DNA from: Warburgia ugandensis
Taxonomy: Eukaryota; Streptophyta; Magnoliopsida; Canellales; Canellaceae
Assembly: GCA_035236585.1 (NCBI GenBank)
Contig: CP141127.1
Span: 45,088,001 to 45,152,000, forward strand
DNA length: 64,000 nt
Reading direction: 5' to 3'
This document shows, in pieces, positions 22,972 to 35,787 of the stretch (positions are counted from its first letter, which is position 1; every line of letters starts with the position of its first letter). The translations under genes and the position numbers were made by a program. Under the pieces are notes generated by a model. The model was not told the origin of the DNA. It saw only the letters and a program-made list of their open reading frames with translations, and made no database searches.

Positions 22972-24662
22972 ATGACTACGGGGTGCACCAGTGACACAAC
23001 TAGAGGCCTGCTGTGCCGAGATGGTCGAGCCGCCTTCCACCAAAAGCTCATAGCCATCGTCGTGATCTTTAGGACCAGTGTAATTGGCATCTCTCCTCCG
23101 GTCATTCTCGCCTGGATCTTCCACGGAAAGCCTACCTACTCCAACGTTGTCCTACTCATCAAATGCTTTGCTGCCGGTGTAATTCTCTCCACATCCCTTG
23201 TCCATGTCCTCCCTGATGCTTTCGATGCCCTTGCCGACTGCCAAGTAGCATCCCAGTACCCGGGGAAGGACTTCCCCTTCTCCGGTTCAATAGCCATGAT
23301 TGGAGCCCTCTTAGCTTTGCTTGTCGATATTGCAGCCAGTTCCCACGCCGACCAGTCTCATTACACCCCCATCGGATGCGAAGACTCTTTCAATGTTACT
23401 AAGAATGTTGGGGCTCAATTGGAATCCAATGTGTTGGTTACTTGCCATGATTCACAGGCCGGTGAAATCGCCAAGTTGAAACAGAGGTTGGTTTCTCAAG
23501 TTCTTGAAATTGGGATTATCTTTCACTCTGTTATAATTGGGGTCACGTTGGGCATGCCACAAGACAAGTGTACCATAAGACCTTTGGTCGCTGCCTTGGC
23601 TTTCCACCAGATGTTTGAGGGGATGGGACTTGGCGGATGCATTGCACAGGTAACAATCCATTCTAAATTCTTCCATTCGCCAGCATAATCAGTCCCCTAT
23701 ATACTTCAACATTGATTGAAACAGTAACTTCAACATGGAATCGACCGCAACTTCCGTATTTATCAAGGGACTCGCATGCCATTGGCACTTTGAGGAGCAC
23801 TTTACGATTATGAGTTACTTAGTAGGCCCAAGATCATCGCAGTGCCATCGCGCATGAACACAGCGTGCAGTGGGCACCCGCTGATGCGAATGATCGAAAT
23901 GGTCCATCTGATAGGACCTGCTTTGAAATTCCTATGGGTTGAAAATCATGCAATCCGCAGTCTTATTTCCACTTAAATTTTTTTTGGTGGTTGTCAAATG
24001 ATTTTTGCCATCGATAATCATGACTGAAATCCATTTCTTTGGCAGTGAGGATTGTCCAAGTGTCATCATATTTGTTTCATTTAGGAGATCTAACACATGT
24101 ATGCTATTAGATGGAGTCTGGATCAATCACATGTGGAGATCATTATTTGGAAAGTGGCTGCCTCATTACATCGCAATGAGGTCGCACTCTATTCCTGTCT
24201 TATGACATCTAATCACATTTCCTGATCTTACAAATAAAACTAATCAAATTAATCCCCATTGCGGCAGAGTTGTAGAGCTCGCTTACAGACTAATGCCAAC
24301 ACATTTAACAAAGATTTCAATTTCTCAGTTCTTACTGATGATGATAGGCTGGTTTGAACTTTGGGACGACGGCATACATGTGCGTGATGTTCGCCGTGAC
24401 GACTCCAATGGGAATAATGCTGGGGATGGGGGATTTCTACATAACAGGTTATGATGACAGCAGCCCAAAAGCCCTGATATTAGAAGGGATTTTGGGATCT
24501 CTCTCTTCAGGAATCCTAATATACATGGCCCTTGTTGATCTTATAGCCGTTGATTTCTTCTACAACAAAATGATGGGTTCCATCACTTGGATGAAGAAGG
24601 CTGCTTACATCTGCCTAGTCCTTGGTTCTGCTTCAATGTCTGTGCTTGCTCTATGGGTTTGA
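22972..24662 (+). CDS. ZIP6: ZIP-family zinc/iron transporter, ZIP6-like (two exons)
   Basis: Coding exons 22972-23649 and 24348-24662 encode 330 residues. The product is a membrane transporter expected to move Zn2+ or related divalent metals into the cytoplasm. Seen: hydrophobic helices at about 26-50, 56-80, 104-123, 175-196, 203-225, 231-254, 270-298 and 310-329; a [20 protein letters not shown] block at 65-84; helix 4 with [11 protein letters not shown] (His185) and helix 5 with FHQMFEG (His212, Glu216), the family's metal-site residues; and the ending [12 protein letters not shown]. The loop between helices 3 and 4 (about 124-168) is poor in histidine compared with many ZIPs. The join is in phase 0 and restores [15 protein letters not shown]. 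The start at 22972 was chosen because MTTGC..., followed by CRDG.AAFH, matches the ZIP6 N-terminus. The in-frame ATG at 22864 would add 36 unlikely residues. Similarity to Arabidopsis ZIP6 is from memory; the length (about 340) fits. No disabling change was seen. Confidence 0.93.
23650..24347 (+). other. Intron of the ZIP gene
   Basis: A GT-AG intron of 698 bp (GCACAG/GTAACA donor, GATGATAG/GCTGGT acceptor) lies between helix 5 and the segment leading into helix 6. The polypyrimidine tract directly before the acceptor is weak, and a stronger one (TTTCTCAG) lies about 20 bp upstream. Short frames inside it are not exons. Confidence 0.88.
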
Positions 24663-24697
24663 CTGTTTTGTGCACATAATTACACGTTTACAAGGAA

Positions 24698-24734
<37 letters not shown>

Positions 24735-24900
24735 ACATGTTTCTGGACTTCGATAGTGTAGACTGCAAAGTAATAATTTGCAAATCAAAATTTATATGCT
24801 AAGTATAGAAGTATCCTCACTCTGCCGCTGTATGTAAATTGTAATAAAGTATTTGTTTCTTTAATGATCATTTTTGAGTGGACACTTGCACAATTTCGGT
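24663..24900 (+). other. Presumed 3' UTR with CT microsatellite and poly(A) signal
   Basis: A run of about 16 CT units lies at 24700-24732, 38 bp after the stop codon. AATAAA occurs at 24843-24848, a plausible near-upstream polyadenylation element. Confidence 0.6.
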
Positions 24901-24902
24901 GC

Positions 24903-25780
24903 GATACCCATGTAAACTACACTTTTAGAAAGCGATTTCGTCGGCCAGCTCACTCGCAGACAGTATCCCTCCGTCTATGGCATACCTAACCTGACCCAAA
25001 AGTAAAGCACCCAAGCTTCCTTCTATAGTATTATAGTCGAAGCACTTCAACCTGTCTTCTTATTTTGGTCGATTGTTATTCACTTTAGTGAGTTGGTTCT
25101 CACTGATCCTAGTTTTGCAAAGAAAATGAGTGATTTTAAGAAGAAACATGGGGTATGGGAATTTCTTGTGGAGGACGATGTAAGATGAAGGATTGAGCTT
25201 GACATATATCATGTCGCTTGGCTAGTAGTATTTAGGTTCATTGAAATGGTTATGAAGTAACTTCAGTTTGTAAGCTAAATAACCCCCTAACTTGAATGGA
25301 ATCACAATAAATAGGAGGTAATTTTAATTTAAAGGTTATTTTTAATTATATTCATATTATTTATTAAGAGAATTTCCCCTCCTACTCTTAAGAATAGTTA
25401 AAAAAACCCACTAAGTTTCCTTTTTATTAGTAAAAGAAAGTAAATTTCCTAAAAAGTTTTGTTTAGATATCATTCCCCCATATATCTGAAAATAACTAGA
25501 TAGCATAGAACTTGAAAACTCAAATGGACTAGAAAGTAGGTTGCATTAAATCGAAAACTCGACAAAAAGTCAAAAACACTTAGGTATAAACTCGAAACTA
25601 CTTGAGCAGTTATATAATATTTTAAATTTAAGTAATAAAAATTATTTTGTAGGTTCAATTTATAAATATATATTTATAAATTAAAATTTCCAATTTTAGA
25701 ATAAGCATATTGAATACAAGTTGTTATTACTTCAATTGACCAAATTTTGATTAGTTTGATTTAATTAGTATAAGTCATTA
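24903..25780 (+). repeat. 0.9-kb direct repeat, copy 1
   Basis: It aligns with 26440-27332 with small indels, sharing ATACCCATG.AAACTACACTTTTAGA at the start and AGTATAAGT.ATT at the end. It has no TG/CA ends and no coding frame worth calling. It may be a segmental duplication or a decayed unclassified element. Confidence 0.8.
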
Positions 25781-26439
25781 AAATATTAGTTTCATATCTT
25801 TAATAATTTATTGATTTAACAAATTCTTTTAATACATAATATCATACTAAAAAAAGAAGACAAACACAGTAAATATAGGCTTCAAAATGAGGTTTTGTTC
25901 ATAGGCACATACATCACAATCAATAGTTGGATGAAGTTTATTTTTAGATGCATTAAAGTCAAGAGAGAGTGGAATCAATCTTTGCTATCTTAGATTGATC
26001 AAAGGTGATGAAGGCCATTAATTAACAATCATCTTACTACTATGCAGTCTAGACCTGGTTTTATAGGTAATTGTAGTCAGGGTTGACATGTAAGTAAATG
26101 CATCCAAGCAATAAGCTTTCAAAGGAATTATGATTATAGTATATCTGAGCCAAAATATTTCAATGAGAAAAGTCAACTTTAAGTAATTGAACCTAAAAAA
26201 AAAAATGTAAGCTGTGGAATTCTTAACTCTCCCTTGCTCACTTCATAATGATAGCTATTGATAATTTAGGATCCTTCAACTAAGAATTGGTGATGCATGG
26301 CCTACTAATTGCTAGTAAGATTAGTTTAAGTTAGAAAATTTAATTTACCTATTCATCATTCTTTGACCAAGCAATGGGACATAAATTCATAATATGATAA
26401 TAGTCAGCTCTAGAAAGATTGTAAGCCACCTATAAAGCT
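25781..26439. other. Spacer between the 0.9-kb direct repeats
   Basis: AT-rich with no gene. The piece at 25890-25990 resembles 61200-61290 to the right of element C (CATAGGCA.ATA..TCACAAT, then a GGATGAA string), so it is dispersed repeat DNA. Confidence 0.5.
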
Positions 26440-27021
26440 ATACCCATGCAAACTACACTTTTAGACAACAATTTCGTCCTATGGCTCACTCACGGACAAT
26501 ATTCCTTTGTTTGTGGCATACCTAACATAACCCACAAGTAAAACACCTAAGCTTACTTCTATACTATTATAGTCAAAGCACTTCAACCTGTCTTCTTATT
26601 TTGGTTAATTATTATTCACTTTAGTGAGTTGGTTCTCACTGATGTTAGTTTTGCAAAGAGAATGAGTGATTTTAAGAAGAAACATGGGGTATGGGAATTT
26701 TTTGTAGAGGACGATGTAAGATGAAGGATTGAGCTTGACATATATTGTGTCACTTGGCTAGTAGTATTTAGGTTCATTGAATGGTTATGAAGTAACTTTA
26801 GTTTGTAAGTTAAATGACCCCCTAACTTGAATAGAATCACAATAAATAGGAGGCAATTGTAATTTAAGGGTTATTTCTAATTATATTCATATTATTTATT
26901 AAGAGAATTCCCCCTCCTACTCTTAAGAATAGTTAAAAAAAAAATTTCCTTTTTATTAGTAAAAGAAAGCAAATTTCCTAAAAAGTTTTGTTTAGATATC
27001 ACTCACCTATATATCTATATA

Positions 27022-27054
<33 letters not shown>

Positions 27055-27332
27055 CATAGAACTTGAAAACTCAAATTGACTAGAAAGTAGGCTGCATTAA
27101 ATCGTAAACTCGACAAAAAAACTCAAAAACACTTAGGTATCAACTTGAAACTACTTGAGTAGTTATATAATATTTTAAATTTCAATAATAAAAATGATTT
27201 TGTAGGTTCAATTTATAAATATATATTTATAGATTAAAATTTCCAAGTTTAGGATAAACATATTGAATACAGGTTGTTATTACTTCAATTGACTAAATTT
27301 TGATTAGTTTAATTTAACAAGTATAAGTTATT
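26440..27332 (+). repeat. 0.9-kb direct repeat, copy 2
   Basis: Second copy of 24903-25780. It differs most at 27009-27053, where an AT/ATCT microsatellite has expanded. It ends exactly where a fragment shared with element H begins. Confidence 0.8.
27009..27053. repeat. AT-rich microsatellite
   Basis: ATATATCT units grade into a pure AT run. The corresponding place in copy 1 (about 25480) has only a short version. Confidence 0.9.
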
Positions 27333-27334
27333 GA

Positions 27335-27720
27335 TGTATTACTTCCAATTGCTTTCTTGTTTGCCCTAGTATGATCTTGACCCTTGACTAAGTTTTGAAA
27401 TAATGAATTTTAGGTCCTAGCTCTCCAATTTGATCTTAATCTTTAATTCTCATCTTGATCAATGTCTGCGGTTGAATCACCATCTCAACACCTACAAAAT
27501 TTAAAAAATATTGATTAAATCCTAAAAAATATGAAAATTCACATACTTACTCTATATTAGCTTCTCAATTTATAAGATATTAAAATTTTGAATTATTAGG
27601 TGAAAAATGCATGTGTTATGAATTTTGGCAAAAAGCTAGGATAATACCCTATATTTTATAACTCATAGACTACTAATTAAGTACTTTTTTACACAAATTT
27701 GAGCACTTATCTCACCACCC
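27335..27720 (-). repeat. LTR-like fragment shared with 34330-34707
   Basis: The two segments match over about 370 bp (for example TTTTAGGTCCT, TTATGAATTTTGGCAAAAA and GCACTTATC). They bracket the gag-like region of element H, so they are probably pieces of its two LTRs. Exact ends were not resolved. Confidence 0.6.
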
Positions 27721-28459
27721 AACCATCATTTTTCTAGTCCCAAGAAAAACATGCAAAAAAAATATGAAAGCAAAATGGTTACTATTTTCCTAGGTGCTCA
27801 CGATTGCATTTAATATATGCAACAAGCGCTTAAACCCCTTGGTTACCTTTAATGAACCAGTTAAGCCTTGTGAAATTTGACAATGAATATACCTATAAAA
27901 TTCAATAAGGCTAAGTTATTTTTCTTTATCTCAAAGAATTTTTATTTATTAGCACTCTTTTGGCTTTAACAACTTAACAAAAAAGAAAGACAAATCCTAC
28001 AAGTTACCCATACATCAAAGCCAATTCATTCTAGTTATATCTCAGAGTGTAGTCTGTGTACAAGCTACATAATATAAATTCTAAATAGATATGCTTATAG
28101 TCTGTTGGAATGATGTTTTTACCTCAAATTCCCACTGGTATACACTCAGAATTAAAGCTTTCAAAGAAAATGGGTTAAACAAAATTCTCTTAATATGTGA
28201 TCAAATCCAACAAGACTAATGGTTCACATAATTTTAAATAGAAATGAGACAAAGGAATGTGATCCCTAAGAATGGATGCCATTACCAAGACTAGTAAAAA
28301 TAGGTCACCTTAATTCCTTCACATTTATTTCCTCATCAAAGCTATCTTTTACCTTAAGATCAACAGGTCTTTAGATAAGATGAAACGTAGGCTTGGGAAT
28401 GGGTTTGAAAGAAAGTGTAAAAAGGATTCAAAATTTCCAACCTGAGTAGAGGTCATCAA
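27721..28459 (-). mobile_element. Unresolved sequence of element H
   Basis: AT-rich, with no gene and no pol motif recognised. It lies between the LTR-like fragment and the non-coding block shared with G. Confidence 0.4.
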
Positions 28460-30960
28460 TAATTAGACACTTTCTTACTTTGATTGCATTGAAGTGAATA
28501 TATTTTCTATATTTTCTTTCTCTTCTTTCTTTATGTTTCTTTAAAGAAAGGCTTTCTCTATGTAGACACTTTCAATATTTTTCACTTCTTAGACTTTTGT
28601 TCCTCTTGAATTTTTCAACCATCTTTACTCATTTTTGAAAGATAGGTAATGGATATTTATTTAAGTCTTGGGTTAAGGTAAATGGGGTTTCTGAAAAGAA
28701 AAGGCTTACCAAGAAGCTCAAAGGGTCTAACTAGTGGTATTAATATACTAGGTAGGCTTTATATATCTAGGCTGAAACAAGGATGGCCTATATAATTTCT
28801 TAGGTTTTTTAAGGCCTATTAGATGAGTACTCCTTACTTGATTCTTGGCTATTGACCAAAACAAAAGAACTGGGATCTTTCAAAGTTATATATGCTGAAG
28901 AAAATAGGAAATTATATATAACCCTTGAAAGATGATAGTCTTTAATACTCACTGCATATAGGTCTCCACTAATTTTCTTCAAGGTCTATAAGTCATAACC
29001 ATCTATTAGTCTAGACTATGTATTGTGTGTGAGTGTGTTCTAAAATTTAACTTTCATAAAACATGTTAAGATATGAATAAAATGAAAAATTAACCATATG
29101 CATTTCTATTAAGAACATAAAGTAGCAGAAAAAACAATCCAATTCTCATCACAGTAAAGGAACTTTGACCTTAAACTCAAAAAATCTCTCTCACTCTCTT
29201 TTTTTAAAGAAAATCTCAAAAATCTCATGCATGCCTACACCCCCAACTTGAACCAAACATTGTCCTTAGTTTTTTAAAACATGGGACTCATATATGATGA
29301 ATGGTAATGTCGAATAATAGAACTTTTAAAAAACCCTGGGATGCCTCCTAGTAAGTGTTAAGTTTAACATCTTCATCCATACTAGATAACCTGATTAACC
29401 TAATCCTAACTCTATCAATGGAAAAATTTCCCACACCATGTAAGAATTTCACGATAGTCAATGTACATTCTCCACCTTGAAATTTCTGGTCGTGGTAACA
29501 ATATAGCATGCAAGACCCCCATGAATTTAAATTTCTTAAGACAAATTTAAGATGAATGGCCCTAGTTTTTACCAAATTGAGGGATCATAATGACCATTGA
29601 AATTAGTACATATTTTTCCTCCTTCTTCCTTATGTTTTTCTAAAATTGGGGATTAAGCTGACTCTCTATTTCCCTAAAAGGTTGGTCTTGTTTTTTCGGG
29701 GTAGAGTAATGGTGGGGCTTAAATTCTTATTGACTTCTAATGTGTACCTTAGAGTTGGTTGATGTTGGGCCAAAACATCAATTGACTCTTCTTCTTCATG
29801 TCTTGCAAGCACAGGTAAGATTTTGGTTGGTCCTACTTTACTACTTGGATTTTGATCAAATAAAGTCTGTAAGTCCCAATTGGGTACTTCTTCTACATTG
29901 CAAGGCTCATTTTGAATTTCAAGAGTTGTAGGGGTTTCTACTTGGTCTTGCCATTGAGAAGTGTCCATTAATGGCTTAATATCTAAAAACTCACTTTCTT
30001 CATCAATGGATGCCTTTTCATCAAAATCATGAAATTGATATAGATATGCTTTTATAATATTTATATCAGAGGTTTTCATGGATGGTTGGAAACTTTGTAG
30101 CTCAGAATGATTATATCATATTTCCATCCTATTATTGGTATCAATGGTCAAGGATGGTTGAAAACTCTATGGCTTAGGAGGATCATATAAAATTCCCATC
30201 CTTATAATTCTTTCAATGTTTTTATTAGTATTCTCCTTTATTTGTTTATTTCCTCTTCCCTTTCATAAAATTCAGCCATAAATTGATTGTATTGAATTCA
30301 TTCTGCTTAGGTAATTGTTGAGTCTCTTCACTAAATTAGATCTCTTCTAATGATTCTTTACACGTGTATGGGTCATATTGCTATGGCATTGGGGTTCTAA
30401 AATGAGGCTGAGTAGGTTGGAACCATGATGGTTCCTAATATTCTTGATAATTCTAAGACCATAGTTGTTCATGATACTTAGCCCATCTATTATAATCCTG
30501 ATAATCTATTTCAACATAATAATTATACCTTGATTTTATGAATGTAATGGGTGCATCCACTTGCTCTTGATAATATCCATTGTAGGTAGAGCTTAATGAC
30601 CATAAAGTAAAGGGATATGGAGATACATAATAGGCATAATCATTATTGTAATGAGGTTGTAGATATGACTTATTATTCGAATTATTATAATGGGATTGTT
30701 GAATTAACTCAGTATCTTGCACATAGGCATTTATCCTATTCATTAAGATATCAATCCGATCCATCTTAACTTCAAATACATTCTACATACTAGTCATCCT
30801 ATCCAATTGACTATTAAATGTATTAGACAAATCAAGAGTATACCTTGTCTCTATCTCATACCTATTCTCACAATGTAATGGCTTAAGAGTGAAATAGTAT
30901 GAAAGTGGCAGTTTTCCATCCCTTGTTTAGTAGGCCATTGTACTCAACTTTATATACAAT
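28460..30960 (-). mobile_element. Element H interior: gag-like pseudogene plus non-coding block
   Basis: The part 28840-29370 is the third copy of the 0.8-kb block of element G. Minus frames at 29666-30079 and 30453-30764 carry the same strings as G (EIQNEPC..EEVPNWDL, EEESIDVL..HQPTLRY) and a Tyr/Asn/Gln-rich part (about 30453-30764, with repeated HYNN and YYQEQ). No RT, RNase H or integrase motif was found between here and the left LTR-like fragment, so H looks like a deletion derivative or non-autonomous relative of G that kept a gag-like region. Confidence 0.6.
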
Positions 30961-33900
30961 GAAAACAAATCATTATGTACAACTAATGATTTCTTTTTTA
31001 TTAATTTTTTTATGTGAATTAAAATGAAAACCCTAACTATATAATGCATTCTAACTAAACTGACTCCTAACTCTAAATGATGTACAACTAATCCTTAATG
31101 GTTCACTAATGAGCTGAATTAATAATATTTGATAATGTATAGGGTGGTAGCTTTTAAACTTAAATCTAAACAGATCATCCTTTTATCTAGGATCGACTAT
31201 TGCTTACCAATTAGGTTCTTCTCTAAAGTGGTTAGTACAATTATCATACAGAGAGGCGTTTAAACCTCAACCAACATCAATAAAAGGTGTGAGAAAATCA
31301 CTTGGATTTTGCATAGCCACTATAACCATGACGCTTAAAAGTCACTGGAGTGACAATTGATCTCCTCCTTCTAAATGGGTCCTACGAGCTTGAAAACCTA
31401 AGTGTCTTGCTACTTGATTTTAAATTAAGCTTTAAGGGTTGGGATCACAAACATACAAGGAATTGATTTGATTACCTAGGTTGGCCAAGGATCTAGTGAT
31501 GAAATCTAGTCCTTATCTTACAAGGGTTCCTGTGGGGCCCTTGTTATCAATGTGAACATACACCATAAAGTCATTAAACATGCAATGTAATTACAAGGAA
31601 AGGAAACTAATTCCTACATATATGCTATCAAACAAAGGGTCCACACCTTAACAGACAAGACACTATAACTAGACAGCTTATGCCTTAGTTATAGCTGAGC
31701 TTAAGCTAACATTTGTTGAATAGGTGCAATCTAATGCAACATCCCTAAATAAGATGCAAAAAGTTATAATAAATGACCTTAAATTATATGAATTATACTT
31801 CCATCCATAATGCAATTTACACTAAATGCAACCACATTAGAAAAATAAAAGAGAGTGAGGGATGCTTACAATAAGGTTCTTTATAAAGATTAAGTGTGAG
31901 CCACCATACACCATACTTGCCTTGTATTATTACAATTCATTTAAAATAAATAATTACAATTAAGATTATAATGGGGCCTCTCTACAAATCCTCTCAAAAA
32001 TAGAAAAACCCCAATCTAAGAAAGTTAAGAAATCCTATTTAATCCAATGAAGCTTTGGCCCATAGGATCACTATCACTCCTTTTGCCTAATTCTCCCCAC
32101 ACAAAACAAAGAAATATGTAAATTTTTGAGGAATAGAAAAAAATACAATAATTACTGCAAAAACCTTAATCTAATACAACCTAAAAAAATGACTAGAGAT
32201 AAACAATCTAAACAACAATCCAACCAATCCATTGTGATTTTCAGGACACGACACCAAAAACTTGTTATAGCTTTAAAATTACTTGTAAGAGCACAAATCA
32301 AAGTAGAAACTGCAAATGAGAGAGGTCGATCCCATGAGGAATCTTATGAAATTTTCAATTGATTGGATCTTATTAAAATTTCTTATCTTAGCCAAAGAAA
32401 GAAGGTTTTGATTAAACTAGGAATTTAAATCACAAGGAAGATAAAAATGCATGGAATTGAAAAATATAGTCAATGAAACTTGTTTAAAAAAAAGCTTTCT
32501 AAAAATAAAATTTAGAACTATCTAAAACTAGAATTAGAAACTATTTAAAAATAACCTTAAAATGCAATAAACTTAGAGTACGATTAAAGAAACCCTAGAC
32601 ATTAACTACCTTAATCTAAAGCATGCAAAACTAAATGAACAACAACAAGATTAGTGTGCATGAGACGAGGTGAAGTGTGCATCATTCAAATTAATTATGA
32701 TGCACAAATGGGACATAAAAAGGTGCGAATGAAAACTTGAATGGAAGAGCATGGAAAATAAGCACAAACATGGTATGATAATTAAGATTCAAAGGCTCTA
32801 AAGCATTCAAAACAAGTAAGGAAAAGTAAGCATTAATTCTTGAATGTCTTGAATTGAAATTATTAATCAAAGCACTCTCATTACATTGAATCTAGAAAAT
32901 AAAATTGCACCAACTTCAAAGATAAGAAACTAGCCTAAAACTAGATCCAATATTCATCATTCACTCCAATGTTGTATGCATATAAACCCAAAGAAGAACC
33001 AAGGTGCAACATAGTGAAATAAATGAGAAGAAGAGAAATAGGAAGCAAGGAATTCAAAGGACAATAAAGAACAACTAACTTGATCCTAAGGTTACCATCT
33101 CTTGGCTGTCACTACAAGAGTTTAATAGCCTTGGATGCAAGGATCTAAACCACACAACTAGAACAAACAAGCAAGGAAAACAGGGAAAGAACTTAAAGCA
33201 TGAAACTAGAAATCAAAGCAAAGAATAAGAAATGAAAAGAAGTGACCAACCTGGAAAATTAAGTACAAAACAAAGAAGATAGACAAGAAAAGAGAGGTGG
33301 AACTTCAGCAACAATGGAGGCTTTGAATGTTGCTATAATGGATAATGCATTCAAGCTTGAAAAAGGAGAGAACCATGCATTGGAGAACCAGACAAAAAGG
33401 AGGCATGGAACTCCTTATGGGGAGGCATGGATGCCCTAAATGGCTTTTATATATGAGTTCAATATTCTAAGGTTGCTAGAATTCTATCCTAAGAGATAAG
33501 AGAGAGGGGAAAAGGAAGTAGGGAAGGGTAGTTGTATGAGATAGGTAACTTAGGATGGGAATTATAAGTAGGACTTAAGGAAGGTTGGTGGAAGGTAGAA
33601 GGTAGGACTCCAAGAGTGGGACAAGAAGTGGGAAACTAGGAAAGTGCTAGGAAGGTAAGGTGGGAGGCATGGAGATGACTTGGAGAGAAAGATAGAGGCG
33701 AAGATAAAGTGGGGCAACAGAAGGAGTCTTGCATGGAAGACTTAGTGAGGTGGGAAAGTGAGACTCTAATTAAGGAATGAGAATGGATCATGGGGCATCC
33801 TAGGATGGGAAAGGGAATTAGAAAGTAAATCATAGAATTCCTTATGAAGTGGAATGTGGGATGGTAGAATCTTAAAGGGAAGTCAAAATGGGAGAGGGCC

Positions 33901-34707
33901 ATTTTCTAAGAAAAAGGGCATCGCCACCTTTCTCTAGTTCATGTGTGGGATTCCACAATTAGTAAGTGGGGAAAAGAAGGGAAAAGGGGGGAAAAAAATG
34001 GAAAGAAAAGATGGGTCCTCACTTCATTGGTCTACCTTGCATGCTATCTTACCATAATATGATCTCCTTCAAATCCTTCTAATCACCCCTTAGAAAATCA
34101 CGTTTTTAGCATGCATAATTGCTTGAAAACTCTCCTACAATCGCGCAACTCTATGTGGCACAGCTTCTTTGGCTTGGTGGCTCACTTTGATGGCTTAAAT
34201 AGGTTGGCCTCATGGTTCATATATTTGACTTCAATGGCTTGGTTCCTTAGGATTCTTCTAGATAAATCCTTGATAGCTTAGGTGGCTCTGGTGGCCCTCA
34301 TGCAAAGGTGATGAATAGCATGGATTTTTGCATAGGCCCATTTAGTCACCTTCAATACTTCCAATTGATTTCTTATTTTCTCGAAGATGATCTTGAACCT
34401 TTATAAGTTTTGGAATAATAAATTTTAGGTCCTGGCTCTTCGATATGATCTTGATCAATCTTGGCTATTGGATCATCATCTCAATACCTACAAATGATAA
34501 AAAAATCATAATTAAATTCTAAAATTTATGAAAATTCACAAAGTCTAGATAAGCTTTTGAACTTACAAAATATCAAACTTTTGAATTATTAGGTCAGAAA
34601 TACATGTGTTATGAATTTTGGCAAAAACTTAGGATAATATCCTATATTTTATAACACATTGACCACTAATTGGGTACTTTTTATACAAAATTGAACACTT
34701 ATCAACA
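30961..34707 (-). mobile_element. 5' flank/LTR of element H
   Basis: The stretch 31000-32000 matches 18690-19500 beside G. The end at 34330-34707 matches 27335-27720. No gene is present. The purine-rich stretch at 33460-34010 gives only a low-complexity minus frame (33636-33902). Element C interrupts it at 34707/61159. Confidence 0.45.
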
Positions 34708-35787
34708 TGTTATGACTCAAGTTTTTATATCACTTTTTAAATGCAAAAGACATTTACATAGTGAGATCGATCTCTATTGCAAACCATTTTAGAAAATCAA
34801 ATAATAGTGAAAAAATCTCTCTTTTAAATTCATTCACAAAAACCTCAATTATCATTTTTTCTTTTCTCTAAATGAGGATTTTTGGTGAAATGAGTGCTAC
34901 TTTTCTATCTAGAATTCGATAGAATTTTCTCTATTTTTCAAATATAAGACATTTAGTGCATGTGATGCAAAGTACTTGATAAACATTTGTTTGAATTTTA
35001 AAAAATGATTGGAGACTCCGTCACCTTTTCAAATACATTTGACGTCCAACATTCCCAGGACTTATCAAACACAGCCCAATTATAATTCAAATCACATATA
35101 AGATCAAAATATTAACCAATAGTCAACATAATGTGAGTTTCTTAATGAAACTCTAGATTTCCTCATTACTTATCTTCTTTAATCAACAAGTGGTTTTCTT
35201 AGAATCTTAATCTCCTTGCTAATTCTTTTTTAGCTAACTTGTGGTAAAATTGATGGCGTGAGTATACAACATACTCAATAGGTGATCCAATACTACAAAA
35301 CCAAAATCATGGCATACACATACAATGATTGAGGAAAGGTTTTTCTGAATGACAAAATTGCATGGCCACAAGCCATTACATGGAAGGCATCATAAGCACT
35401 CATATGCATGTACATATATGTATGTATATCATCCACAAAATATGCATAATACTTGACAGATCAAGTAATATATGATTACTTTAAAATTCAAAGAGTAATT
35501 AGTTAAGTTGCATGCCGGTCAGTTCAAACCACTGTCAACAAAATGTATTATATTTCAAATAACCAGCTCGCTATGTAAAAACAAATCATGCATCATAAAA
35601 TAAAATTCATAAAATCACTTTTGAAAACACATGTTAGGTAAATGAAACATATCAGGCAAATCACCAAGCTATTTTGCACTTATGCAAGGTGACTAACCAA
35701 TAGTCCTTGTGCACACAACAAAGCCAACTCAGCCAAATTTCCCTTTGCAATACATGTAGTTAGACTAACCAACAGTCCCTTTGAACC

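Noticed and set aside
23932-24205. Additional exon within the ZIP intron
   Set aside because: Direct joining of 23649 to 24348 restores the conserved protein without gap; the frames inside encode nothing ZIP-like.
26616-26840. 74-codon minus frame in the 0.9-kb repeat
   Set aside because: It is not open over the same range in the other copy (24903-25780), and its composition is that of AT-rich DNA.
33636-33902. 88-codon Ser/Phe/His-rich minus frame
   Set aside because: It derives from a purine-rich low-complexity stretch in the flank of element H and has no recognisable domain.
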